From Trichinella spiralis (taxonomy: Eukaryota > Nematoda > Enoplea > Trichinellida > Trichinellidae): a DNA stretch of 64,000 bases. Below the pieces are notes generated by a model. The model saw only the letters and a program-made list of their open reading frames with translations, searched no databases and was not told the DNA's origin. Position numbers and translations under genes: made by a program. The stretch covers positions 3,109,826 through 3,173,825 of the forward strand of contig CM012954.1 in assembly GCA_000181795.3 (NCBI GenBank), in the 5' to 3' direction. Shown piece after piece: positions 1-10,503 of the stretch (within the stretch, counting starts at the first letter, position 1; every line of letters starts with the position of its first letter).

Positions 1-428
1 TTTTTTATTCAACCGGTAAGGAATTGAAAAATGAAAAAAATAGTAACGTTTAATTTAACATTCAGTCATTATTTTGGTAATAATCGATACTGTATAACTG
101 TAGCATCAGAATTTGTTTTTCCATAAAAAATTAGAAATGATTTTTTTCTTTGAAGTATCTTGATCTCATGGGTTTTTTTGTGAAACATTATTTTAAAAAA
201 TTTGTAAATGTTGCATTTAAAAAATATGCGTATCAGTCAGTTAGTTTTCGCACGGTTTATCAGTTGTACAGTAATCCTTTTTCCCAGACGTCTCATTAGA
301 AAAAATTGTTCTTCATCCCCTGTGATGAGCATATATATATAAAAGGAACCACTCAATGGATAACAGCAGAATTGGTCAACAAAAAAAGACGCATGTATGT
401 TTACCCAACAAAAATGTACAAATAGTAC
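1..428 (-). other. VPS54 intron or degenerate 3' part
   Basis: No exon matching the conserved C-terminal domain of VPS54 is visible. A short open segment at 319-237 follows an acceptor (CATCACAG) and reads EEQFFLMRRLGKRITVQL before a TGA; it faintly resembles the human EEQ...LKKQL region. Otherwise AT-rich without coding signs. Confidence 0.4.
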
Positions 429-3400
429 GAGAGTGACAAGTAGGACCGTGATGAACGTTCCTGTTGCAATGGGGTGACATCCTGCAATTTTTTGGTCAGT
501 GAAAATCTATCAACAATATCTTGAAACATGCTTGGAACATCAGCCCGTTTTCACATTTCCGAATCAATGATCGTCCTGAAACATATGTTAATTTCCGCCA
601 AATTCACTTTGAAAAAATGTAAAAAGCTGACGTCAGTTTGGTTTTCCTGTCTTCGTGAAAACTTTGCATGTACAAGTTGACTTGAGACCTGAGAAAGGCA
701 CGCAGCGCAACCACCGGTCGGTTGAGAAGATTTTGAAATTCATCGTCATGCTTATTTATAACATGAACCAGGCGAGCAAATTCTTCACCGGATAATTTGA
801 CATATTTTTCCTTGAAAAGCACAACTTTGACAATTAAAACCAAGCAGAACAAAAAAGAAAAAAGGAACAATTTAATGAACCTTTCCCCTGGCTGACAGAA
901 CTCGACAAAGTCGCTCTTCGGCATAAGTGCAAGCTTGTGGTAAAAATTCCTCCACCGTATCATGTAGAGTATCAGCATCATACTGACTCAAACACACATC
1001 GTTCAACAAATTTGCACTGAAAATGAAATATATATATATATATATATATACATACATACATACATACATACATTTGAATTAAAAATATTTTCAAGAATAC
1101 TGTAGCACCATACTATGCAATAATAAGATGTTGCAAATTTTACAGCTAAGCATAGTTTGGTTCAAAAATATTTTAACCAAAGTTTATTGCCACACTGACC
1201 ATAAATCAAGTAGCACTCAAACCTTTGGATGTACAATTTGACAAAACAAATATAGGTAGTATAAAATGAAAAAAATATATATGCTAAACTTACGGTTGCA
1301 CAGCTGCAGTTGTTGCACGGTTGAGTGAGCAATCATCAGCAGTAGATTTGTGGATTGCATAATCAATCAGTGCGCAAATTCGTTCAAGAACTATCTGAAG
1401 CAAAGAAAATTTGCTTACTTTAATAATTTGAATAAAATGGTAAAACAAACAGCCCATCATCAACCTTGAGCTTTTTACAAAATCGTAACACTGCGCTTGC
1501 AATCTTTGTGAACACATCCAACCAAACATCGAAAGTGAAATTTCGCATCTCTTCGGCCAAACTAAAAAATTTGCCAATTTCAGTGCATAAAATTATGGAA
1601 CAAGCAAGCAACTGAAAATAATTAAAAACGAACAAAATAAAATACATACTTTTTCTCCGTGTCTGTTGGAGGTAATCTGTGAATAACATTTATTTCCTCC
1701 CGAGCAACCTGCACATAATACATGATAACAACTCCAAAAATCTGCATAAATGGAAATAAGCAAAGCAAAAAAGAATAGCTTACCTGCCTGACCAAATTTT
1801 TGATCAATGAAAATGTTTCCTCTTTAAAAGTGGCAAAAAATCGAAATTCCCTAAGCCGAATTAAGCCAGTGACAATGGAATTCAAACAATACTAAATTGA
1901 AATAACGCAAAAAGCATTTTAAACAAATAAAATAAATAAAAATAAGAAGCAGTTCAAATACCAAATCAAATTCTAAAACAGCATCGTCATTGTACATCGG
2001 TTCTTTGAATTCTGAACGCATAAAATTGAGAAATTCTTCAAGCAAAATGCGGCATACAAGCTCTTCAATTTCAGTCAATTCAGAATGCAAATGTCTAATG
2101 AAAAAACAACAAATAATCAAGTAAAAAAATTATCCACAAATTAATTATCTTTGGTTTACCTGAAACAAATGACACCTTTAAGTTCTTCGTTGAGAACAGC
2201 TCTTGTTGTGGCAATCAACTCCAACGCAGCCAAATAATCCGACGAAGCTAGCAAACTTTGTACAGTGGCCTGCGTTTGCGAGACCGCATTCACCAAATCC
2301 AACTGCAAATTTGTTCATTCATAATCAAAAAAATGTCAGCAAGAATTTTTTGATACCTTGGCAGCTAGCATAGCACAACGAGCCCGACGCTGTTTCAAAT
2401 AAATCAACCGAAGCCACCGAGAACAAAGCATCTCGTCAATGCAATGCACCTGCTGCCTTAGAATGTTGGCCACAGTGATCGCATTTAGCAGCAATTTTCT
2501 CAACTGATCATGGGATGTCATCAGTTGAAAAAAGGACGACGATTTTTTGGACAAATGGTAAGCAATATCAATTTCCACACTGTCCAAATAATGACCAAGC
2601 TAAAATAACTGCAACTGAAATTTTTCATCAAAATCATACATACACACACACATGCACATGCTGCTTAACGCTAGAAGTAAATTATCGTTAGATTCAAAAA
2701 ATATAAAAATAATAATTTCAAGAATAATGCACAACTTTCAACATCTCACTGGACAAAAGACAAAGCGCAGTATACTGTACCTTTTCTTGAAACAGCTTGT
2801 ATGAACGCAAGGACTGTTCAGTCAATAATGAAGCTGTCCATTCTTTTGGAAATCCAACTAAATTCGCCGACGCTTTACCATCTTGCGAAGACTGTTCAGC
2901 AAGCTGAATTAGAGCGTTGAAGCAAGTAACATTTTTCAAACAAAATGATGAAGAACAAAATAGCTAAAATTTTTCAAATTATTAAAAAAACAGTAAACTG
3001 CTCGTTGAAAAAAACATAAATTACAATCATACCTCTGGAATATTCAGAGTAGAAGTGGCAATTTCAGATTCTCCACTAACAGACTGTGACTTTTTGAAAC
3101 GTTTCAAAATCTTTCTTTCATCTTTCAAATGTCGCCTGTGCCTCTGAAATCATTTTTTTAAAAATTCAAAACAGAAACAACAAAAAAACATGCAAATCAA
3201 ATTTGCTTTCAAATATTCAAAAATACTAAAAGTACCGTACGTGGAATAACTTAAAAATAACTTGGAATACGTGAAGTTTGTAAAATGAAATCTTTCAAAA
3301 GATAAATGTAAATCATTATTGCATTTGATTCGAAATTATATATTTTCTCAACAAATATGAAACTCAACTGAAAACAGGTGCTACAATTGGCCACAAAATC

Positions 3401-4376
3401 AGCACATTTGGCATGAAAGCTTCAATTATTCCATTACATAATGGAAGTAAGGAAACCAAACATGCGATGCTAATAAACACTAAAAAGTAAATAAAATAAA
3501 CAACATATCTTTTGTAATCACAGATCTCTACTACCAACAGCAAATGACTACAATAAATCAATAATACTACAAATAGTAACCCACAGTGAAAATCTAATCA
3601 AACCAAAAAATAACAAAGCTGCTATGTTAATTACGTCGACAGCAATTTTTTTAATTAAAAAGAATAAAAAAAACAAAATATCATTTTATACCGGACAAAT
3701 TTCGTTCATGTAACTTTCCACATTTTTCCAAGTTACTGCACGATGATTGTACAGAGGTGGTGGCTCAGCTGTCTCTACAAACGATTCACCCCAATGACGA
3801 GTAAAAAACTGACTAGTCAAGTGTCTTGGCTTTCTCGGATCATTCAATGCTGCAGATAAATTTTGCGCCAAACTGTAAACATTTTTCGGTTGTATGCTGT
3901 CCTGCACTAAACTTGGCTGATTGGATGTCGACACGTTTTCAGTAAATCGCATAGACTGCAAAAGTTTGGCTAAACAAATATAGCACTGCCAATTTATTCT
4001 ATTGTTTAGCGGACACAAAAAATCTCACCCAATTCTTCCTTGCCATCGTCTGGCAAATGAACCTTTCTGATGTGCTCTTCATAATCTTTATCAGCTACTC
4101 CTTCAACAGGTAATGAACGACAAACATTATACGGTCCATATCTCAAAAGAACTCGCTGTTTTACAACGTTCAGTGCTGCGCTTTCTTGTAAAGTAAAAAT
4201 AAAATTTCTACAAGTCAAACTTACTGGCAAATGTATGATCCACCTTCTTTCGTGCAATGCATTGTTCGAAGGTGATCGATAAACTCGGCAGCAGATTTGA
4301 ATTCTGCTCTTCCACTTTGACGACACAGAAGACAAGAAGCATAAGGCAGAATTTTCGATGTTGAAACGTTGGACAT
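429..4376 (-). CDS. VPS54: VPS54, GARP/EARP tethering complex subunit (3' end missing)
   Basis: Subunit of the GARP complex that tethers endosome-derived vesicles at the trans-Golgi. Fifteen exons are visible: 4376-4225, 4141-4029, 3969-3692, 3143-3033, 2963-2781, 2599-2357, 2302-2160, 2094-1962, 1891-1784, 1741-1650, 1561-1465, 1394-1294, 1016-881, 810-632 and 575-429, about 735 codons with consistent phases. Family landmarks are LSAALNDPR with FFTRHWGESFVE in exon 3, LGHYLDSVEIDI then LMTSHDQL in exon 6, and ATVQSLLASSDYLAALEL in exon 7. Exons 13-15 carry the helical stretch ending SFHEDRKTKL and ADVPSMFQDIVD. The start ATG at 4376 gives an N-terminal C2H2-like segment (CLLC, then HLRTMHC) followed by VCRSLPVEG with HIRKVH. 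Exon 15 contains an in-frame TGA at 551-553 where human VPS54 has Trp. The conserved C-terminal third is not in the window. Identity is very secure; whether the gene is intact is not. Confidence 0.93.
1027..1072. repeat. (TA)n followed by (CATA)n microsatellite
   Basis: About 24 bp of TA then five to six CATA units in the intron upstream of VPS54 exon 13; it forms part of the T-rich tract before that acceptor. Confidence 0.9.
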
Positions 4377-4790
4377 TTTTCTTTGTATCAATTTCCATTT
4401 AAAATTTAAATCACTGAAAGTGCATATTCTTTTTCATTTCACTTTTCACCGCTTTTTTCGTCATTTTGCCGAAGCACTTTACAGATTTCACTGTTTTACA
4501 ATAGCGACAGCAATTTAATTTAGAGTCTCTAAAACTTTAAAAACAAATAATAAATATATTAAAAAAATAAAGTTGAGCACGTTTCAACAATCAATACACA
4601 TACTGATTACTAGTTCGAAAGGGCATTCCCACTCAACAGCTCATGTATACCGTAAGAAATGACTGTCAAGAACAATGAAATGAACATTTCAAAATGTACA
4701 AACAAAATCAAATAAACAAGTCGACGAACTTATTTTATGAACAAAAATTGCTTTTTTACTTTCAATCATAAGAACAGTGCTTTTTAAATA
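4377..4790. other. VPS54-DPH6 intergenic spacer
   Basis: 414 bp of AT-rich sequence between the VPS54 start and the DPH6 stop, both minus strand. It must hold the DPH6 3' UTR and the VPS54 promoter. No TATA box or canonical poly(A) signal stands out. Confidence 0.6.
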
Positions 4791-5595
4791 CTATTCCTGA
4801 AAACGCATTCTATGAATTTTCAAGTAGCCCACAGGAGCAATGCAATTTGATTCGTTTATCACTCGTTCAACATGTTCGATAACAATCCGTCGTTTAAATA
4901 GAGGGCAGTGAACAACCATTGTTTCGTATTCTCCGCCCTCACCACAGACGTTGAATCCGTAATCATTTTTCAATTGAAGAAATTTCTCGAAACTCTCCCG
5001 AACAGTTTTTCCTAAATAGACATTTGGCAACAATCCCATAGAAGCAGTTTTCACAATCACAGCATCTAGCTGTTGTTCCATCATATCATTCAAAAGTGCA
5101 ACTTGATCACGCTGCCACAAATAAGTCAACGATTCCAAATCTATGCGCTCACAGATGTAATCGATACGATTTTTCTGATAATTCGAAGCAATGGCACCGC
5201 TGGAAACAGCTTCAACATTGTACAACTTTTTCGCTTCCAAAAGCAGTTGTTTCATGTCTTCCACTTCGTCATTTGTTGTGTCAAAATACTCAATTTCACA
5301 ATTGGACGACGAACCGTGTATCGTTCTTGAAATCAAAGGCAATTCCAGTACTTCAGCTATCGTCGAAATTCCTTCATGTCCAACCGTCTGAAACATGTAA
5401 CTTTCTAAATCGTCGATTCCTGAAAAACAAAACACAACTGCGCAATTGAACATCTTTTTCAAAAAATAAAAAATCCTCATTACCATCCGGTGGCCGAAGA
5501 TTGGCAACACAAGTTGCTTGATGACCATTTTCTACACATTTCATCAAATTGAAACAACTATCTTTACCGCCGCTGAGCAGAGCAACCACCTTCAT
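4791..5595 (-). CDS. DPH6: Diphthine--ammonia ligase (DPH6/ATPBD4)
   Basis: Catalyses the last step of diphthamide synthesis, ATP-dependent amidation of diphthine on elongation factor 2 in the cytosol. Two exons, 5595-5484 and 5419-4791, join in phase 1 inside RPPDG-IDDLESYM and give 246 aa; the human enzyme is 267 aa. The PP-loop ATP-pyrophosphatase motif SGGKDS lies at residues 8-13. Other family signatures are NLRPPD, TVGHEGI, RTIHG, DEVEDM, YLWQRDQ and CGEGGEYET near the C-terminus. The start at 5595 (MKVVALLSGGKDS) is preferred over an upstream in-frame Met at 5634 because it matches the human start. The C-terminal tail is about 20 residues shorter than in human. The gene follows VPS54 on the same strand: its stop is 414 bp upstream of the VPS54 ATG. 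Confidence 0.96.
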
Positions 5596-5820
5596 CGAAT
5601 AACGAATTACTGTAATTTGAAATGATGAATGCAAGTTTAATTTTTTAAATATTGGTCCGCAAAAAGCAGGATTATACTTCAGTTTGTATTATTATTGTAA
5701 AACATTTTTTATTATAAATTTATTATTTTATTTTTGGCAACAATTTGAAACACAGAAAAAGAAAAAAATTATTTTTACTGCATAACTGATGAATAATAAA
5801 TTAAAACTAGAATAAATTAT

Positions 5821-7473
5821 TTAAACAATGTAATTTAATAAAATAGTTTGTGACCAGATGTAAAATCCTATTCCTTGAAATACGTAACCGCCTGGTATTT
5901 GACCACGAAAAAGCCGTTCGACATCCGTACTATTTTGCAGTTGAACAACAACACTGTATGCTGCGCTGTAAAAGTCGAAAATTGCTAACGACGAGCCACA
6001 CTGCCTTGGGCCCGGTACAGCATAGCCGATGATTCCACGATTTTGGTACCCTTGACGCAGGCGTTGTTGATAAACTTCTTCGTTTATCGTATAAAAGTCC
6101 ATCATTTGAGTAGGACTGTAGATGTGATGAATCGGTCTCAAAGTTGGACAGGATGTTATGTAACGTCGAATGACGGCTCCAATCGGTCCGAGGTTACCCA
6201 TTGCTGGAATAGATCTGTATTGTTGAATTACTAGCGGATCTGTGACGAGCAAGTTCGATCTTATGGCATTGTTGAAAAATCGATACAGTAAAACCATATC
6301 ACTTATGGCTAAATTGAACGATATAACGTGGTACGCTTGAAATGAATTAAAACTCACGTGGCTGCATACCGCCACCAAAAGGTGAATAAATTGAACCAAT
6401 TTCCACTGGGCCTAAGAAAATAAAATTTAATTTAACATCTTCAGAAATTTAAAATTTAATTCAACATTTCAAATTTGACATCTTCAAAATTGTAATGATT
6501 TACTTTAATTTATGCATATTAATAATTGAATTGGAAGATTTTCTAACATAAATGACAACTATATAGAATAGAGAAAATCGTACAACATAAATTTTGACTG
6601 CAGAATTTTTCATTAGACGCACAGTATGAACAAGGGCGATTTCTTGGACCAACTACAAATGGGACTTCATCGGTAAGCGCTCTAAAAAGTTACACAAATT
6701 GTGTAAATTTAACAGAAACTTTTAATAAACGCTAATCTTAATTGCATATAATTTTCTAAATGCTCACTTGTACGTGTAAGAGCAAACAGCCAAATAACCA
6801 GCACTGCCTGAATTTGCTCCGGCGCAAGGTCCAGTAACTGCTTGACATCTTGCCATTGCACAACCCAAAGCGTTAGCCTGATACCATGCAAACTGAACAA
6901 ATAAATAATGTCTCATTATTGAAAGTGAAACAATAAAACAGCTTGTCACCAAACTGAACTTGTTTGAAATTGTCGCAAGTTTCACCAGAAGCGCAAGTGT
7001 TCAAAGCATAGTCGTAGTTGAGTGAGCCGTCATCGTAAAAGCCACCGACAATATCAGCCGCTGAAGGCAGTGGTCCCGGAATTGCAGAATAATAATAAGC
7101 GATACCATACATACTGTACAGTTGTCCCGTATTGCACGAACATTTTATTGCTTCTCGTTCAGAATTTTTTACCATTGAATAATCGTATTGCAGCTGAATT
7201 TAAAGCTTATTTAAATGTTCAAAAAATTTATATAAACACTATTCTCACCGTGCACTGCATATTTCCACCTTCTAACTGTGCCCGTAAAATGTTGTGCTGA
7301 GCGATCAAGGATCCCGTTTCATTTATACGTACAAGCATACCTTGGTATGTACAGTTGAATTGCATAGCAACAAAAATGTTTTTGTACATGTTTTGAGATT
7401 AAAAAAAATTACCTTGTGCTGAGCAGTATGCAAAAAAACAGAAACTAATGAGTGAAGTAAATGTTCTTGCCAT
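5821..7473 (-). CDS. Secreted CAP (SCP/TAPS) protein with three DUF5648-like repeats, copy A
   Basis: Seven exons: 7473-7413, 7340-7249, 7193-6960, 6892-6768, 6681-6584, 6411-6358 and 6308-5821, about 383 aa. Residues 1-20 are a signal peptide. The CAP domain starts QHNILRAQL and contains CDNFKQ, WYQANALGCAMARC and YLAVCSYTY, the usual end of a CAP domain. A Cys motif PCSYC..FCSQNLCC follows. The last exon holds three units of about 45 aa, starting LYRFFNN, IHHIYSP and IFDFYSA and ending near IGAV, GIIGYAV and GIGFYIW; this resembles Pfam DUF5648 repeats. The His of the usual HxTQ motif is replaced (NFKQ) and no GENxY motif is visible. The exon 3 donor (GTTCAG after FKQ) is weak and chosen by comparison with copies B and C; a second GT lies at 6949. 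Function is unknown; extracellular and possibly intestinal or secretory. Confidence 0.88.
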
Positions 7474-7532
7474 TACTGAAACAGAAATGCTGGCGCAGTG
7501 TTTGAAATTACTGTTTCAAAACTGTGTTCATG

Positions 7533-7618
7533 CAGTTATCAGTGGTATGATAATTGACCGCTACCAAGTGACAGGTGAACAAACATCACCTTTTGCGCTT
7601 TGTACAAGCCGCTGATAA
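7533..7618. promoter_or_regulatory. Cluster of three TGATAA (GATA-type) sites upstream of CAP copy A
   Basis: TGATAA occurs at 7535-7540 (minus strand), 7548-7553 (plus) and 7613-7618 (plus), about 60-145 bp upstream of the start codon of the first CAP gene. TGATAA is the core site bound by intestinal GATA factors in nematodes. Related GATAA sequences also occur upstream of copies B and C. Use in this organism is inferred. Confidence 0.4.
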
Positions 7619-7936
7619 CTTTCAGAGCTGTTTCAAATTGAATTTGCAGATGCAGCTAGTGAATAGTCATCTTCAAGCACACACTGAGACCAATTTCTTC
7701 CAATCTTGTTTAATATAAATATAGAATTGAAGCATTTCAGCTTGACTAATTAAAAATAAACTGTTCTGTTTACAAAATGAAGCAAAAATTGCAAATCATT
7801 TCAACTGTGCAATGAAATCGACATTTTAAATTTCAATTAAATCGAACAACCAAAAGTAAAGTTAAAAAACAGTTCAAAAATTTTTACATAACTTCACACT
7901 GAAACACACGCAATTGAAGTGTAACATCTTATTAAA

Positions 7937-7942
7937 TTTATT
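7937..7942 (-). terminator. Polyadenylation signal AATAAA, CAP copy B
   Basis: AATAAA on the minus strand 50 bp downstream of the stop codon of copy B. Confidence 0.55.
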
Positions 7943-7991
7943 AATAAAATGTCCAAATCAGTGCTCTGACTTATGAAAACGAGAAATTTTT

Positions 7992-9550
7992 TCATGGTGA
8001 AGCGTCGGGTTCCCATACGTAAAATTCGACACCTTGATACAAGAAACTACCTGGAATTTGGCCACGAAGAAGCTGTAAAACATCGGTTCCATTCTGCAGT
8101 TGTACTGTCGTACCAAGTGCCTGACTGAAGAAAGTATAAATCGCTACGCTCACTTGACATGCTTCTGGTCCTGCCAAAGCATAGCCTATTATTCCTTTGT
8201 TTTCAAAGCCATCCCGCAAACGCTCTTTGTAAACTTCTGTGTTGGTTAGGTAAACGTCCATTTGCAATTTGTTGGAAAACAAGTGATGAACAGGTTTCAG
8301 ATATGGACATGAGTTGGTTTTCTCTTTAGCCAAAGAACCTATTGCTCCCAAATCAGCTACTTCAGGTAATCGCCTCAGCCTTTGCATCTCATTAACGTCG
8401 GTGACGAGCAAGTTCGTTCTTTTATTATTATCAAAAAATCTAACCAATTTTACCATATCATCTTTCGCTGAAAAGAAAAGGCAAAAACAAAATACTTATT
8501 AATAATTTTCTTTTCTCTTCTTTTCTCTTCTCTTCTCTTCTGCATAACAAGAATTTAAAATTTACTCTTCTATGTAAACTTACATGGTTGTTTGCCACAA
8601 CTCTGCTCATTAAATACACCAATTTCTCTCGTGCCTACAACAACCTTTGTACAAATAAAAAGTCATAAATAGGATGCGCAAGAGACAGACAGCACACGTT
8701 CTGGCTGCATATAACTTCAGTCGATGCACAATAGGTACACGGTTGGTTATTCATTCCAACAACGTACGGCACTTGATTTAGCAAAGCTCTGAAAATTTCA
8801 TTTAAAAAATTTTAATACTACAACTCCAGAATTTCAATTTTCACACTTACTTGTGCGAATAGGCGCACACGCCCAAGTATCCTGGGGCGCCTGCATTTAT
8901 TCCAGCGCAAGGCCCGTTCACTGCCTGACATTTTGCCAACGAACAGCCAATTTTGCTCGCTTGATACCAAGAAAACTTAACAAATTGATCATTTGTGAAA
9001 AAACGTTCAAAAAAAAGTTCACTTATGAATATTCTACCTGCTTGAAATTATCGCATGTGGCTCCTGGTTCACAGGTATTAGACGCATAATTGTAATTCAT
9101 CGCACCTTCTTCGAAGAAACTGTTTGCAATATCCTCTGCTGTCGGTGCTTTACCAGGACTAGGCGTATAGGAGTAGGCAACACCGTAAGGCCCGGTCGGT
9201 GGGTTCTCATTGCAAGAACATTTCAACGCTTCCTTGGCTGACCATTTTGCCATGTCATCGTCATATTCCAACTGAATATAAGAATTTTCATTAAATCTTG
9301 TAAAAACTATTATTATTCATATGCAGCACTTACGGTACATTCCATATTGCCACCCAACAGAGATGCACGCAAACTGTTATGAGTGTTGATGAACAATGCT
9401 TCATCATTTAAATTAACCAAAGTATCTTAAAAAGTGGACAAGTGAAAAAGAAATACTTTTATTCTACTGTTATAAGTGATTTTTACTCTGAGATGCGCAA
9501 ACGTAAAATAGTGAAATTTTCACAAAAATTGATATCAATCCTTGAGACAT
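7992..9550 (-). CDS. Secreted CAP (SCP/TAPS) protein with three DUF5648-like repeats, copy B
   Basis: Seven exons: 9550-9487, 9425-9334, 9271-9038, 8975-8851, 8788-8691, 8634-8584 and 8467-7992, about 379 aa. It has a signal peptide, then HNSLRA, CDNFKQ, FSWYQASKIGCSLAKC and YLGVCAYSH of the CAP domain, then PCTYC..ICSQNVCC, then the repeat exon with VRFFDNN, VHHLFSN and IYTFFSQ units, ending FYVWEPDASP. Exons 2, 3, 4 and 5 have exactly the same lengths as in copies A and C (92, 234, 125 and 98 bp). Exon 6 is one codon shorter. A TATA-like TATAAA lies about 50 bp upstream of the ATG, and an AATAAA lies about 50 bp after the stop. It sits 518 bp upstream of copy A on the same strand. Confidence 0.9.
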
Positions 9551-9600
9551 TTCGGTCGCTTTGCAGAATTAGAATAAATAATTCGCTATGCAACTGACCA

Positions 9601-9606
9601 TTTATA
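9601..9606 (-). promoter_or_regulatory. TATA box of CAP copy B
   Basis: TATAAA within CCATATAAATGG on the minus strand, about 50 bp before the ATG at 9550. It implies a short 5' UTR of about 20-25 nt. Confidence 0.5.
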
Positions 9607-10437
9607 TGGGCATGTTCAAACGATTGTTATCCAATACTGTTGACTGTTTTTATTGACACTGAAACTTTATAATACCACAGTGTTGACTGTATCATCGAAG
9701 TTTTGCTCTCACTGCGCCTGCGTTTGGTAAATTTCTGACGGTAGTGGACTGGAACTAATTGCTGAACAAAGAACTTTCTCTTGGAAAAGTTGATGCAGCT
9801 GCATCCACTTTATTCTACTTCCATGCTAAACTGGTAAATTATTCACAAAGGTTACTAATTAAAATCAAACTTTCCAAATTTGCCAAAATTAATGTTTCTG
9901 CAAAAGTGCAGGGCAAGCAAATTGAACTTTTCTTAATATACATACAATGACACTGCTCATAGGCAATGCAAAGTCATTACAAGAGGAAATTTGTTTAAAC
10001 AAAAAAAATTCCTTAAAACATATTTATTTTTATAACAGGGATAGTATTCATTTTACAACATGAGATTTTCTTTTCAATTTTATTGTCATCATTATTTAAT
10101 TATTGCTATCGGTTAATATTTACACAAATACATTTGTACTAACTTTTTCATTCAGTTCAGCATGAATAAGCAAAATATAAATAAAAGAGTTTTTTTAGAA
10201 TATTAAAAGTAAATTTTATATTTATAAAAATCTGCTAACAGTAAATGGGAAATGGTAATTTCTGCTTTCAGTGAAAAACACCTCTCAGCAGTGCAATAAT
10301 TACAAACTGAATAATGATAGGCAGGTAGAAATATGCTTTGTACTACAGATAATTTACAGTTGCAATTGGTTGTTGAAATTGCCGTTGCACATTACATTTC
10401 AGTTTTGAAAAAATGAAGCAAAATCTTACTCAGACTG

Positions 10438-10443
10438 TTTATT
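10438..10443 (-). terminator. Polyadenylation signal AATAAA, CAP copy C
   Basis: AATAAA on the minus strand about 60 bp downstream of the copy C stop codon. Confidence 0.55.
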
Positions 10444-10503
10444 GAATGCAATTCATTTCAAACGTGCAAATCTATTATACTGTTGACTTTATCCGTGTCA
10501 ACT

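Larger units (their letters stand above)
9551..10503. other. Spacer between CAP copies B and C
   Basis: 953 bp, AT-rich. It contains the copy B promoter and the copy C 3' UTR. A 63-codon plus-strand ORF at 9759-9950 shows no coding features. No other repeat-array copy or fragment was seen. Confidence 0.6.

Noticed and set aside
4006-4398. 130-codon minus-strand ORF starting MEIDTKK
   Set aside because: Wrong frame over the first VPS54 exon and its intron. The +1 frame from 4376 gives the zinc-finger N-terminus and joins exon 2 in phase.
8519-8540. TTCTCTTC pyrimidine repeat suspected as a mobile element end
   Set aside because: Simple pyrimidine tract in the last intron of CAP copy B; no inverted repeats or target duplication.
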